This document shows, in pieces, positions 12,148 to 24,791 of a stretch of DNA of 64,000 nt (position 1 is the stretch's first letter; each line of letters starts with the position of its first letter). Made by a program: the position numbers and the translations under genes. Below the pieces are notes generated by a model that saw only the letters and a list, made by a program, of their open reading frames with translations, ran no database searches and had not been told where the DNA came from. The DNA comes from [Phialemoniopsis] sp. UDSM-2020 (taxonomy: Eukaryota > Ascomycota > Sordariomycetes > Thyridiales > Thyridiaceae): positions 5,332,001 to 5,396,000 of the forward strand of contig JAEILZ010000002.1 of NCBI GenBank assembly GCA_018873225.1, given 5' to 3'.

Positions 12148-15100
12148 ATGGCAGAAATCAAGATCGACAGCAAGCTCTTCCAAGAGCGCATCTCGCACTT
12201 TGCCAGTGCGTGGAAGGCTGACAAGCGAGCCGGCGACACCGTCTTCTCGGGCGCCTCCTCCATCCTCGTCATGATGGGCAAGGTCGAGGAGACCCCCGAG
12301 CTGCACAAAAACAATGCTATGCATGTAAGTCTACGCGCAATTCCGCATCCCCCTCGGCTTATGCGCCCGGTCGTCGCAAAGAGCCTCGAGCTAATTCGCC
12401 TTGCAGTTCTGGTTGCTCGGCTACGAATTCCCTACGACCCTCATGCTCTTTACCGTCGACACACTCTACATCGTGACTACACAAAAGAAGGGTAGGTCTG
12501 ACTGGATATGGCGCGGAGCGATGAACGATGCAGGCTGACAGTGCCCCTAGCAAAATATCTGGATCAGGTCAAGGGCGGCCGATTCCCCGTCGAGGTCCTC
12601 GTCCGTGGCAAGGATGCCGCAGAGAACGAGAAGATCTTTGTCAAGATCACCGATATCATCAAGGAAGCGGGTGTGAGTATTAGGCAACACAGCAACTTCG
12701 TTCCCCATCCACTGGCTGACATATTTGATTCACAGAACAAGGTTGGCGTTCTGACGAAAGACACCTCACGAGGCCCCTTTGTCGATGAGTGGAAGAAGAC
12801 TTTTAGCGAGAACTGCAAGGATGTGGAGCAGGTCGACATCGCATCTGCTCTTTCCATTGCTGCCTTCGCGACCAAGGACGAGACCGAGCTCCGAGCCATG
12901 AGAACATCCTCCAAGGCCTGCGTTGCTCTGATGCATCCCTACTTCCTCGACGAGATGTCCAACATCCTTGATCAAGAGAAAAAGGTCAAGCACAGCGCCC
13001 TGGCGGACAAGGTCGAGAAGAAGCTCGATGACGACAAGTTCTGGAAGACCGTCGAACTCCCTAACAAGCAGAAGCTGCCCAGCGACTTTGACGCCGAGCA
13101 GCTCGACTGGGTCCTGGGCCCCGTTGTCCAGTCTGGCGGAAAGTTTGACCTTAAGTGGCAATCAGAAGTCAACAATGACCTCCTGCACCCTGGCATCATC
13201 ATTTCGGCTCTGGGCCTGCGCTACAAGTCGTACTGTTCGGCAATTGCGCGTACCTTCTTGGTCGACCCCAACAAGTCCCAGGAGAGCAACTACAAGCTGC
13301 TCTACGCCGTGCACAACCTGATCATGAAGGAGATTCGGGATGGCGCAGTCATCAAGGACGTCTACAGCAGGGCTCTAAGCTACGTCAAGAGCAAGAAGCC
13401 CGAGCTGGAGAAGCATTTCCTCAAGACGATCGGTTACGGCGTGGGTCTCGAAAATCGGGATCCCACCCTTGTCCTGAACGGCAAGAACTCAAGAGCACTG
13501 AAGGATGGTATGACCCTCTGCATTACGACTGGGTTCAGTGACATCGAGAACCCCACCCCGCAGGACAAGAACAGCAAACAGTACTCTCTCGTCATCACTG
13601 ACACTATTCGCGTGACCACGACCGAGCCTGTTGTCTTCACGGGCGACGCCCCTAGCGATGCCGATGCCAGCTCTTTCTTCTTCAAGGACGATGAAGAGGC
13701 ACAGCCGACTCCCAAGAAGGAGAAGAAGGATTCTAGAGTCGGTGCCGTCGCAACCAAGAACATAACAAGCACTAGGTTGCGCTCAGAGCGCTCGACGCAA
13801 GTCGACGAAGATGCTGAGAAGCGGAGACGTGATCATCAAAAGGAGCTTGCAGGCAAGAAGCAGAAGGAGGGTCTTGCCCGCTTCGCTGAGGCTACCGGCG
13901 GTCAGGACGGCAAGGAGGTCAAGAAGTTCAAGCGCTTCGAGTCCTACAAGCGAGACAACCAATTCCCCTTGAAGGTTCGAGACCTCGGTATTGTTGTCGA
14001 TTCCAAGAACAACACCGTTGTGTTGCCTGTGATGGGACGCCCTGTGCCCTTCCACATTAATACCATCAAAAACGCGAGCAAGAGCGACGAGGGAGAGTGG
14101 TCCTACCTCCGAGTCAATCTTTTGTCTCCCGGCCAGGGTGTTGGCCGCAAAGACGACCAGCCGTTCGAGGACGCCTCGGCACACTTTGTGCGCAGTTTGA
14201 CCTTCCGATCCATGGATGGCGACCGTTACCAGGATATCGCCAACCAGATCTCCAACATGAAGAAGGACGCAAACAAGAAGGAGCAGGAAAAGAAGGATAT
14301 GGAGGACGTCGTTGAGCAGGACAAGCTGGTCGAAATAAGGAGTAAGTATCACCATTCACTCACCCCAAGACAACTAGGCGCTAACTGTGAGAATAGATCG
14401 ACGACCTGCGGTGCTAGATAATGTCTTCATCCGCCCTGCCCTGGAAGGCAAGCGTGTCCCTGGCAAGATCGAGATCCATCAGAACGGTATCCGCTACCAG
14501 TCTCCTCTCAGCACACAGCAGAGGGTGGACGTTCTCTTCTCCAACGTCCGCCACCTCTTCTTCCAGCCTTGCCAGCACGAGTTGATTGTCATCATCCACA
14601 TTCACCTCAAGGACCCCATTCTTGTGGGCAACAAGAAGAAGACCAAGGATGTGCAGTTCTACCGAGAAGCTACCGATATCCAGTTCGACGAGACTGGTAA
14701 CCGGAAGCGTAAGTACCGGTATGGTGACGAGGACGAGTTCGAGGCGGAGCAAGAGGAGCGACGCCGTCGCGCTGAGCTGGACCGCCTCTTCAAGGCTTTC
14801 GCCGAGAAGATTGCCGAGGCTGGCCGCAACGAGAACATTGAGGTGGACATGCCACTTCGTGAGCTGGGCTTCAATGGAGTTCCGTTCCGAAGCAATGTCT
14901 ACATCCAGCCTACTACCGAGTGCTTGATCCAGGTCACTGAGCCGCCATTCATGGTGCTCACGCTCGAGGACATCGAAGTGGCCCATCTGGAACGTGTGCA
15001 ATTCGGTCTCAAGAACTTTGATCTTGTATTCGTCTTCAAGGACTTCACACGTGCACCGTATCATATCAATACGATCCCCGTCGAGTCCCTGGAGGATGTC

Positions 15101-15502
15101 AAGGAGTTCCTCGACTCGTCCGACATTGCATTCACCGATGGTCCGCTCAACCTGAACTGGCCGACCATCATGAAGACGGTGACGGCCGATACCCACCAGT
15201 TCTTTGCCGACGGTGGCTGGTCCTTCCTGCAGAACGAGTCAGACGACGAGGACCAGGAAGACGATGAGGAGGAGAGCGCCTTTGAGATCGACGAGAGCGA
15301 GCTGGACGAGGTCAGCGAGTCGAGCGAGGAGGACTCCGACTTTGACTCGAACGCTTCGGCCGAGGCTAGTGATGAGGACGTTAGCGAGGAGGAGGAAGGC
15401 GAGGACTGGGATGAGCTCGAGCGCAAGGCTAAGAAGCGGGACCGCGAGGGCGGGCTTGAGGAGGACGACCGCGCGGGCAAGAAGAAGCAGCGGAGACGCT
15501 GA
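12148..15502 (+). CDS. SPT16: FACT complex subunit SPT16
   Basis: Large subunit of FACT, the H2A-H2B/H3-H4 histone chaperone that lets polymerases pass nucleosomes in transcription and replication. Exons are 12148-12324, 12407-12491, 12551-12672, 12736-14341 and 14397-15502, giving 1031 residues, the usual length. The N-terminal region is an aminopeptidase-like (pita-bread) fold without enzyme activity in this family, with the characteristic [16 protein letters not shown] block. A charged linker follows at about residues 400-470, then the dimerisation and Rtt106-like middle domains ([49 protein letters not shown]). The acidic C-terminal tail (about 943-1031) ends in a basic KKKQRRR-type patch. 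It should pair with Pob3, which is not in this window. Exon joins all keep phase. Confidence 0.97.
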
Positions 15503-16548
15503 GCAACACCTGCGAGTTCGCAAGCAGGGGAAAAGGAGCGGGGTTGGGAAACCTCTGGAAGGCTGTCTGCCTCGTACAAAAACATGGCGATGAAAAGGGG
15601 TGGCGGAGTAAGATTGGTCTTGTCTCGATAGTAATGTAGCCCCGAATCCTTGTCGGGCCGTCGTAGCCACAGGTCTACGACACCTGTGGCGAGTGTGATA
15701 TTGCCGGTCCTGTTTAGTTCATAGGCGTAGCTATTAGGGAAGAATGGTATGGAATACGAGAGAAACATGTCATAGCGCACATTCGGAAGTCAATCGCCCA
15801 TGTGAAGATGATTTGGTAATAGGATGTGAACTACGAGGTTTGTTCATCGTAAGGTAAAGTAGATATTGACATGTTTGGTCAAGGGATACTACTGATGATG
15901 AAGAGAATTGCCAGTTGGGCGGGTGCCTCGTCAGATCAGCATTCTGAAGGGCCCGCGGAGGGACTCAAAGTTGGACAGATAATTCAAGTAAACTCATCGC
16001 AGATTTCCATTTCTATACTGACGTACGGGTACCTAAATACTCGAAAAGACGAAAACCCTTGATTTCCCAACTCCGAGACGTGTGAAAAAAGCAAATCGAG
16101 AACAACAGGAAAACGACGACACAAACACAGGAGGCATATCATCTCGTTCCATTCAGTGGTCCTCTTGTGTGTGTTCTTTTTCATCCCTTCCTCCAACCGA
16201 CGCTGGCGTAAATGCAAAATTCAAGAGAACACTGTCATGGCAGGGGGCAAAAGAAAACAGTGGCATGGAGGGATCCCGCTGAAGGCATTATTACTGGTAC
16301 AGGAAAGGCATGTTAAAGCCTGCGACATGTCATCAACCCGATGCAAAGGACGGGAAGGGCGCGAGCGAGATCTGGCTCGAGTCCCGCCTGGCGAAGATAC
16401 CAGGCGGAGGGCAGGGGTTCCTGGGTGAATCTAGGCACATGCCCGGAGCACTCGCCGGACCCGAGACCGGGCGACTCTCAGCACGAGCGAAAGGCTTGAG
16501 CTGCGGCATGCCCCGCGAACCCCAACTTTTCCTTCCGGCTGAGACACC
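15503..16548. other. Intergenic region between convergent SPT16 and CDC50 genes
   Basis: About 1 kb between two gene 3' ends. It should contain both 3' UTRs. I see no gene; the small frames on both strands lack family resemblance. Confidence 0.6.
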
Positions 16549-18201
16549 CTACGCCCCAAGATCACGGCCAGTTGCCATGCCCGTGCTAGGTCCAGCAGCC
16601 TGTTTCGGCGCGGGCGCGTTGTTCCATGAGAGGTAAGTGTGGTCACCGAGTTTCCTGATTTATCATGTCAGCGACAACGGATGGGGATGGTCAGATCAGG
16701 AAGTCAACGTACCTTGGCTTAACCATGTGAGTGACAGTGAAGACGGCACCCAGGAGGATGCAGACACCACCGACGACGATGTAAGCAATGCCCAGGAAGG
16801 GATTCCTGCCGCCCATGACAGTGCGGGTCGTGATAATGATAGACTTTGTCCCCTTGAAAATGTCCACAGGGAAGTCTAGGGCAGAGCGTCAGTCAAGGTG
16901 GCCAAAAAGGGGTAGGACTCGACAAGTACTTACTGTGCATAATGCTGACCATGTAGTCACCACTCTTCATCGTGTCCTTGTCATTGCGGAGTGCAAGCTT
17001 GCTGAATGTGGGCAGACCGGCAGTCCTCATCCATACCATGAATGGCTCGTCCTGGGACAGATTCGGCGGCGGGTTGCTCTCAGTATAGTCGTTGGGGTAG
17101 CGCACAGCCCAGTTTGGTGGAGGCGCGACGTCTTCATACTTCATGTCCTTGGGGAAGTTGCCGTACAGGTCCTTGTCGGATGACCAGGCAATGCCGGAGC
17201 TCGTCATCTCGTATGTCTGGTTATCGGCGGATTCGGTAGTCAGAAGGACAGGGCTCTTGAAGGTATCGTTGAAGAGTGAGTTGGCAATGAGGCCACAGGG
17301 GTAGTACGGGCGGCCCTTGCTATCTTTTTGAAGAGGATCGCAATTGGAGCCGTCGACATCTGCTGTACTAACAACATCGCCCTTGAGCTGCTTGTCGAAG
17401 AAGCTGCTCACGTATCGACGGTGGTTTTGGTAGAAGTTGGTAAGGCGATAGTAGAACAGGACGGGCCCGCCCATATCCTCAGGGATGTGAAATTGGAGCT
17501 GGCATTCCCAGACACCGCCATCAACTGCTTTGCCATCGTACTCGACCTCGCGCTTGATTCGCTGCCATTGCGGCGGGTTGCCTCTGTTTGCATTGGTCTT
17601 CCATTGGCTATCAACGTTGGCGGTGGGCATGACGCCGAATTCGTTGATGGGTGCATCTTTGTAGCATGTAGTGTAGTCCATCGAGATCATTTGCACCTGT
17701 TCACGAAGGCGGACGGGTCAGAGAGTGAACCAACACGGGAATGGCAGGGCGGAAAAGGGCAGTCAGGACATACTTGCGCGCTCGTCCAGAGCAGGACGCC
17801 TCCAATGGGCGCAAATATTATGCCGATCGCGAAAAACAGCGGAAGAACGGTCTTGGGGGTCAGAATAGGCCTGCAAAGCATTAGTTTCCCTGTCGATTCT
17901 CATCCGGGCATTCCGGCTGGTGTCGAGACCAGGTGAACATACTGCCATGCCTTCAATCGCTGCTGCCGGAACGCGGTGTCTATAGAAGGGAGATATCGTC
18001 AGCTATATGGCCAAAACAGAGAATAGGGCGCTCTGATGCCTCTTGGGAGGTGGAGGACGGTGATGCGCCAAGGACAGGTTGCGACATACTGGCAGGTCTC
18101 TTGCTCTTCTTCTTCTCGTTTGTCTTGGACGACTCGAGCTCGTTGGAAGCGATCGAGTCGGCACGGCCGTCCTCGGGAGGAGTGTCGGTCCCACGCGCCA
18201 T
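16549..18201 (-). CDS. CDC50: CDC50/LEM3-family P4-ATPase flippase subunit
   Basis: Non-catalytic beta subunit needed for ER exit and activity of P4-ATPase phospholipid flippases, which move phosphatidylserine, phosphatidylethanolamine or phosphatidylcholine to the cytosolic leaflet. Six minus-strand exons: 18201-18090, 17979-17943, 17870-17774, 17696-16934, 16875-16713 and 16654-16549; phases join to 425 residues. The topology is that of the family: a short cytosolic N-terminus (with [16 protein letters not shown], the conserved entry motif), TM1 about 57-80, a large exoplasmic domain, and TM2 about 363-388. The loop has paired cysteines ([36 protein letters not shown]) and NxS/T sites (NDT, NQT). 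The sequence does not say which yeast paralogue (Cdc50, Lem3, Crf1) it equals. The start was chosen at the first ATG before the lysine-rich cytosolic segment. Confidence 0.95.
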
Positions 18202-18831
18202 GATGGTGATGCGTTTGGAGGCTCGTAGAATTGCACGGCGGCGCTGGATGTTGGTGTTGCCAGAATTGCTCGTGGGATTGAAGTTGGCAATACACGTTTC
18301 CCAGGGGTTCAAGGCACGGTCGTCAGCGAGTGTGGCGCCCTGTCTGAGCCACGGCCCCCAGTCTAGCCTACTGATACTGCACTTTTTAGTGGTCCGTTGC
18401 TGGATACGACACGCTGGAGCCCACTGGTGCTGTAGCGAGTGGGGCATAAATCACGGGGTCAAGCACGTGCATCCAATGCCATTCTCCGAAGCACGAAAGG
18501 GCATCACAAGATGTAGCTACTCTGGGTAATGACTGAGAGTTTCATGTTGTGGGAATGGGGCTGTGTGCGCAGAATACGGAGTACGAAGGCTACAGACTTG
18601 AATATTGACTCCGCAGCGAGTGTCTTTGACCAGCGGACATCACGACATTTTACATGCTACGGACCAGAATTCCACACACTTAGATCATGAGCACGTCGCA
18701 GGAGTATACCCTCATCACTCTCTGCAGAGTGTGAACAAAGAACAAATGCTGGAATGATCATGCATCTTAGACCGCGGACCTGTCAAACTGGCGGATTGTA
18801 GATCTCTGACAACGACCTGCTGAATCTTTTA

Positions 18832-18858
18832 TTTTGTTCGTTTTGTTCGTTTTGTTCA
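18832..18858 (+). repeat. Three tandem 9-bp units (TTTTGTTCG)
   Basis: Three adjacent copies of TTTTGTTCG, the last ending in A instead of G. A short tandem repeat in intergenic DNA upstream of CDC50, with no obvious function. Confidence 0.85.
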
Positions 18859-19749
18859 TCTTTTCTACAAAAAGGTACTTACGAAGGAAGGTCAATTTGA
18901 ATCCAGCGAATGCATGAGATAGTTGTCGACAACTCGCCTAGGCGACACAAGCCTCTGCAACTCGGTCAGAGACTCATACCTCACTTCTTCTTCTCTGATT
19001 GCGCCCATACAACAGACCTGTTGCTAGGGAAGGCTTCCGGAATGTTCAAGATTACCGAGATCGGCAAGTTGCATCTCAAGCGCCATTCCCGGTTGAGACA
19101 CGGAACCAGTACAAAACCAGACTGACTCAAAAGCATAAAGTCAAATGTGCTCTGGCCGTTGCCCTGTAACATGACTCAATTGAGCGAATCAAAGGAGCGA
19201 TGATGTCTTTCTTTTTTTTCGCATCTCTGATTACTCTTGACTGACCATTTGCGTCTTGAAGCCAAGGCACTACCTACCTGGGCGCTCTGCAGATTGAGGC
19301 GTATGTTTATTTCCGAAAGTTAGGGACCTAGCGACGCTGGACCATCTAGCGATGCATCAGATGAGCAATATTGCAGAAAGCGACTATCGAGATTGCAGTA
19401 ATTGATCAACAAAGATGGCCTGAGTATGACTGGCTGTTTACTGTCTAGCCGTGCAATCAAGATTATGACTGAATCTCCTTCAAGCTCGGTCACTACGAGG
19501 GGTAATTGAAGACCCATGTGGGGATCTGTACAATACAAGTCAATACTCCGTGCTTTTTACATTGATCTCTGCGCTGTCTATCATGTCCACTTCAATGTTG
19601 CATGCAATGATGACGGGAATCGATTTGATACGATGGCCTCTGGGCGATGGGCGGGGCAAGATTGATTGTTGCAGGCGCCCCCCGCAGCAAACGGCCTGAA
19701 ACTTGGCGGGTAGCGCCCCATTTCAGGGCCGTTCTTCCACCAGCTGCAA

Positions 19750-19792
19750 CAGAAGCTTTCAGAAGCTCAGAAGCTCTGGCAGAAGCTCTGGT
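19750..19792 (+). repeat. Direct repeats of CAGAAGCTCTGG type
   Basis: The motif CAGAAGCT recurs four times within about 40 bp, the last two as the longer unit CAGAAGCTCTGG. A small intergenic direct-repeat cluster upstream of pkaR; function unknown. Confidence 0.75.
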
Positions 19793-21123
19793 GGAAGGGG
19801 CCAGTTGGGGGGCACAGAAGGTCGAGAGGGGGGCCGGGCAGGGATGTCATAGCGGGCCACACGCTGATCCGTGCGCCTTCTAGAAGGGTTCGCTGCCCGA
19901 TGGCGGCTTGTGAGTGGCTGCGGCAGGCTGGGGCGGTCCAGTTTGATCTCATGTGTGTCCCTCTTTGTCCCTCCAAGCCCGCCGCCGGCTGTCGTGAAGC
20001 TCCAGGAAGCTTCACTTTGTACGCGCGCGGGCGGCTTGCAACGAGCTAAGAGACCAATAGTATGGATAAGGGCATTTGCAGGTGGGAAAAAAGCAAAGGC
20101 ATCGGCGTGGTGATTTTGGAGGTAGTAAATGTTATGCTGTGTTGAGAGAGTGTCGGGCCAGTCTACCAGTGCAGGTACCTGATCCAGATGCCCACCCTCC
20201 ATCAAAAGCCCATGTACCAGCCTGGACTTTACCACTACAACTGCCACCACCATCATCCCGAAATCCCCCCACCTTTTCCTTTGCTCTCCTTGACTCTCTC
20301 GCCCTCTTGCTCGCACCTCAAAGAAATACCAAAGAGCTTCCCACACCCACACACCTCTTCTCTTTCGACTAAAAGAAGCACGGACACTCGCCTTACTTTG
20401 TCATTGCATCTCCGGTCCATTTCCAACTTCTTCTTCCTTTCCCCCTCCTCTACTTGTGATCTCATCTATCGAGCTCTGTGTCTATCTCGACGGCATCATC
20501 TCCTAGCTCGTCCGCCATCTGAACCCCACCACGCCCTCCACATCTACCAGACAGGCCTCGTCTCTCTCTCTCACACTCAACACCGGCCCGGACAACACTG
20601 CTTGCCGATCTGAGGATCGTCAAACTTGATCCGGCTGGGGATCAGAGCTATCCCCGCTTTCAACCGCTCTTTGTCGCCCAATTCGCCTCTTTTGATACCT
20701 CGCTCCATTTGTGACGCATCTCCTCTCTTGCACTCTCTCTTCAGCTTCTACCAACCTCGGACCTTCTTTCCAGAGGAAGCCAAAAGCGTTATCACGTCCG
20801 TGTAAGCAACCCCATATGAATAGTGCCCTTCTTCAGCATCCCGATCTCGCGATCTCTTCACTAGTTCTTTACGAGCTTTATCCTGTCTCCTTGACATCCT
20901 CAATCACGACCAGTGTGCTTTTAGTTGAGCTTCTGGTCTCGTCTAATCGCCGGCACGAGGACACTACGCTGGCTGCTCATTTTTCAGCCTGGCCGATCTC
21001 CTCGCTCATGCGCGCATCTGTTTAATGGGCATTTCCATCCATACAATAAGCTCTACGGCTTGCTGATACAACTTCTAGAACGTTATCCTCCCTGCATAGT
21101 CTGTGTTCAGCACCTCGCAAGCT

Positions 21124-21218
21124 GGTAAGTTGTGATAGATTTGTTGGAAGATGTCCGTCGAGCGCCAAGGGGCACGACGGGTCATACCTGCCCACATCAA
21201 AAGCTAATATACTTCCAG
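21124..21218 (+). other. Probable 5' UTR intron of pkaR
   Basis: A GTAAGT donor at 21124 pairs with an ACTTCCAG acceptor ending at 21218, preceded by a GCTAAT branch-like sequence about 14 nt upstream. At 95 bp it is a normal fungal intron size, and it lies 96 nt before the pkaR start. This is inference from splice consensus only. Confidence 0.5.
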
Positions 21219-21314
21219 AGCCCTCACTCCTTCTGTGTGCTTAAGAGTCGACGATCGCTATACCACGCGGCACTCTCCAACAACGCCCTTTAGCCCGTTT
21301 CGCCTCGAATAAAA

Positions 21315-22553
21315 ATGTCAGGTGTCGGATTCACAAGCCCTTTTGGGGCCAACTCGAACCCCTTCGGCTCTGGCTCAAGATCGAATGCGTCTGGTGGCAT
21401 GCAGCAAGTGATTGAGGAGGAGGAAAATGATACCGTCACTTCGCCCACAACACCAAACTTTGCACTTCAGTCAAGTCCCCGCGGACCATTCGGAGGAGAT
21501 GCAGCATCCGACCTAGCAGCAAACGCACCACAGAACCCGCCCCCTGGCGAATACCCTGCCCAGTACAACTTTGCTCGTCGGACATCTGTCTCAGCCGAGT
21601 CGCTGAAGCCAAATGCCGACTCTTACGACAACTGGAAACCTCCTGTGCACGCCAAGAACCCTGACCAATTGGCGCGGCTGAAGAAGGCGATCGAGGGCAA
21701 CTTCCTGTTCAGCCATTTGGATGAGGAGCAAAGTGCACAGATCCTGGGTGCGCTGGTAGAGAAGCCCATTCCTGCCAAAGATATCAAGGTGGGTACCTGC
21801 TTGGTTTGCGCCTTAGTATCGGAAATCTCGAAAGACTAACGCTGCTCCTAGGTTATTTCCCAAGGAGACGCTGGTGACTTCTTCTATGTCGTCGAGAGAG
21901 GAAGCTTTGATGTCTACGTCAGCAGCAGCGGTGCACTTCAGCCTGGTCCGGAAGGCATGGGTCAGAAGGTTGGCACCATTGAGGCTGGAGGGTCCTTTGG
22001 CGAGCTCGCCCTCATGTATAACGCGCCCCGTGCTGCAACCGTTGTTTCTGCCGAGCCCAACTGTAACCTTTGGGCCTTGGATCGCCTGACCTTTCGCCGT
22101 ATCCTGATGGAGTCTACCTTTGCCCGCCGCCGCATGTACGAGACCTTCCTGGAGGAGGTCCCTCTCCTTTCTACCCTCACTCCTTACGAGAGGTCAAAGA
22201 TTGCCGATGCGCTAGAGACGCAGAAGTTTCCTCCTGGCACCACGATTATCAAGGAGGGCGACCCGGGTCACTCATTCTATCTTCTCGAGAGTGGCGAGGC
22301 AGATGCATTCAAGGAGGGTTCGAATACCAGCGTGAAGCGTTACGAAAAGGGAGATTTCTTTGGCGAGCTCGCCCTGCTGAACGATGCTCCCCGTGCTGCC
22401 AGCGTGGTGTCTCGCACGGAAGTCAAGGTTGCCACGCTTGGCAAATCTGCCTTCCAGAGGCTGCTCGGTCCTGTGGAGGGTATCATGAGGCGGACTAGGT
22501 ACGAGGGCGTCAAGGCCGGTGTTGAGGAGATGGACCCTCTGCAAGCTGCATAG
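21315..22553 (+). CDS. pkaR: cAMP-dependent protein kinase regulatory subunit
   Basis: Binds and inhibits the PKA catalytic subunit until cAMP is present; controls growth, conidiation and, in pathogens, infection development. Two exons, 21315-21788 and 21852-22553, give 391 residues. The N-terminus is disordered and FG/SP-rich (GFTSPFGANSNPFG), as in other filamentous fungi. I do not see a clear mammalian-type dimerisation/docking helix. Residues 88-92, RRTSV, are the inhibitor sequence with a phosphorylatable serine at 91. Two cyclic-nucleotide-binding domains follow, with phosphate-binding cassettes GSFGELALMYNAPRAA and GDFFGELALLNDAPRAA, each with the Gly-Glu and Arg needed for cAMP binding. 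The upstream leader is long and probably spliced. It is convergent with SPF27. Confidence 0.97.
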
Positions 22554-23042
22554 TCCTCTGATATCCCAAGACAAGGCAACTACGCCTGACCTGACAGTAG
22601 GCTATGCCGCTTTGAATATCAAAGGGAGCAAAGTAAAATGAGGAAGCCGAACGTGGACTCGGCTTCCCGGCGTTCAAGGGGCCTGCCATCTTTTGTCCAG
22701 GCCCTTTTCTTTCGCTATCACGGACATTGATTGGACCACTGTTTTCTTTTCTGTCTGATACCTGGAAGTGGGAAGTAGTAGCAATACAATGCTGCAGAAG
22801 CATCGTTCGTTTATAATCATTAGAAGTTAATTCCCACACATGATTTTGATACATGTGATTGAACGCCATCAACGCCCGTCTAATGCGACCAAAAGGGCCC
22901 CCGCAGCCCCTACGCCTATCGAAAGCACATAAAAAATTCCCGTCGCCTATACGTAGATGAAGACTGGTTCATCATCCAGTCTATCCCATGCCGTACTACG
23001 ACGGCCAGCACACACAGGCCAGCCGGGTTCGAAGCTCCGGAC
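22554..23042. other. Intergenic region between convergent pkaR and SPF27
   Basis: About 490 bp holding the two 3' UTRs. No gene is seen. The stretch at about 22640-22700 (GGCTTCCCGGCGTTCAAGG and its near-complement) can fold into a weak hairpin. Confidence 0.5.
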
Positions 23043-23751
23043 TCACTCTTGCGATCGCCTGGCCTCGAGGACCTTTTGCCGCAACTCCTCGGCCGCGAGT
23101 TCCGTCTCGAGCACGCGGCCAACACCGGAGCGCCAGTTCTCCTCGAGGGCCCTCACCTCGCCGGCCACGTCCTCCTGCGCGCGCTGCCGGCGCACCGTGA
23201 CGAGGTCGACCTCGCGCCGGGCGGCCGCCAGCTCGGCCTCGACGCCCGCGAGCTCGGCCTCGAGCTGCCAGTTGCCGACGAGCCAGCTGTTCTTGCCGTA
23301 GCTGTCGAGCAGGGCGAGGTGCGCGCGCCGCTGGGCGAGGTAGGAGCGCGAGGCGTAGGCGCGCTGCAGCGCGGAGCGCAGGGCCTCCGGCGTGGTGTTG
23401 ACGGAGTCGGAGGGCAGCTCGGGGGCTTCGTACCGGGAGAGGTCGATCGCGCGCAGGGGCTGGCGCGGGTGGGCGCCCACGCGCGTGAGCTCGGCGGCCA
23501 TGGCGGGCGTCCAGGAGGGCGTGTGCTGCGGCGGGAGGAGGGCGTGGTAGGGGTCGTCGGGCACGGCGCGGCGCTCTGTTGCGATGAGGGCTTCTGCTGC
23601 TTCGCGCTCGGAGGGGGTTGGGTGCTTGTCTATGTCTGTGGTTTGGGTGGTCTGGTGTTAGTCTTTGGTCGTTGGCGGGTTGTGGGAGGGAGAGCATGGG
23701 GACAAAAGCCTTACAGGGTAGAGACTCGTGGATTGTTGTTATGGAGGGCAT
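23043..23751 (-). CDS. SPF27: Pre-mRNA-splicing factor SPF27 (BCAS2/Cwf7 family)
   Basis: Core subunit of the Prp19-associated (NineTeen) complex that stabilises U5 and U6 snRNAs in the activated spliceosome. Exons 23751-23715 and 23635-23043 join in phase to 209 residues, the usual family length. The N-terminus reads MPSITTIHESLPYIDKHPTP, matching the conserved start (PYID) of BCAS2 proteins. The body has the RAIDLSRYEAPELP signature and a long C-terminal coiled coil rich in Glu, Ala and Arg (about 95-205). The first exon is only 37 nt; without it the open frame lacks the conserved start. It is divergent from the SCP2 gene. Confidence 0.92.
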
Positions 23752-24791
23752 TGTGAGCTGTAGACCGATTTGCTTGGTGGGTCGATTCAAATGGTATGAC
23801 GGGGCACGCAAGTATATGTGTTCGATTGCGCTATCTGGTGTTGCGATCCGTTGGTGGTTGGCTGTCTGAGAGGGTGGTGGTTTGGATGCTCCCAAAATTT
23901 GAATGTTCCTATCGGAGAAAAGTGGGGCATTGGCAGGTGGTACAACAGCAAGCCTGGAATTTGGGGTGCCGTGAAGGATCACATTTTCAGGGTTTTCAAG
24001 CATTCAAGATCGCATTAGTATTAATATGAGATGCAGGAGTTTCTACATTGAAAAATCCATGTTTGCAATGTATAGTCGGATTCAACGAACCCAGCTCCTG
24101 GAGGATTTGATACAGACAGGCACCCAAACTCATCACTTGCAGGGCTTTATGCAAGGCTTGACTCGTGACCTATTGAAGTATCTCCTCTACCTGACAAGCT
24201 CGTGACAAATCACATGCGAGAGACCCTCAAGCAAATTCAGAAGTAAGGTCCTCAACCAAATTGCAATCGAGCTCCGCAATCGAGGCAATATCTTGCCCTG
24301 TGCGGTGCAACTCACGTCACTAGACCAAATCTGCTACCCGACTTGCAATTGACTGTGGGGAAATCCCAGATTCTGGGGCGGGTTGGTTGGCGTGCGTGAG
24401 TGCCTTGCTCGGTGCAAAAGGTGCCATTTCCTAGCGACCTTACAAGGGACAGCGCGCGCGCTATCAGGGTGGAGAGTGGAGCCCCCAAGGTGGCAGCACG
24501 GGCAGCACATGAAGCTTGCATGGCAAAAACGCCGAGGTTCACATGCGCGCTGACAGGGCGTCATCGCATCCCGGCCTTTCCTCAATCCTTCAAAGTCGCA
24601 GCGCTCGCGCAAACCTCCGCACTTTGCAGCAATCTTAAATACTCCAGACACCACAAATCGACTTCTCCTCTTGTCTTCCCCTCCCTCGCTCCGTTCAACC
24701 ATCTATATACCCCAACAACAGAATCCTTTTTGGTCATCTTTCTTAACCATCTTCAACTTCGACATCTACTATCTCACCTAAATAGTACATC
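23752..24791. promoter_or_regulatory. Divergent intergenic region SPF27/SCP2
   Basis: A 1.0-kb shared upstream region. Before the SCP2 start there is a CT-rich leader (about 24655-24780). No gene is seen. Confidence 0.5.

Larger units (their letters stand above)
18202..21314. promoter_or_regulatory. Divergent intergenic region CDC50/pkaR with long pyrimidine-rich leader
   Basis: A 3.1-kb region between divergent starts. From about 20220 to 20720 the plus strand is strongly CT-rich, the usual signature of a fungal promoter and transcription start zone, suggesting that the pkaR transcript has a leader of 600 nt or more. An ATG at 20816 opens a 69-codon upstream frame ending at 21025, which could repress translation if it stays in the mRNA. 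No protein gene is supported in the remainder. Confidence 0.5.

Noticed and set aside
19759..20352. 197-codon minus-strand frame
   Set aside because: Mostly the complement of the pkaR CT-rich leader; not recognisable as a protein.
23031..23046. GGGTTCGAAGCTCC, first looked like a tRNA T-arm
   Set aside because: No D-arm or anticodon arm upstream and the stem does not close; it lies at the SPF27 3' end.
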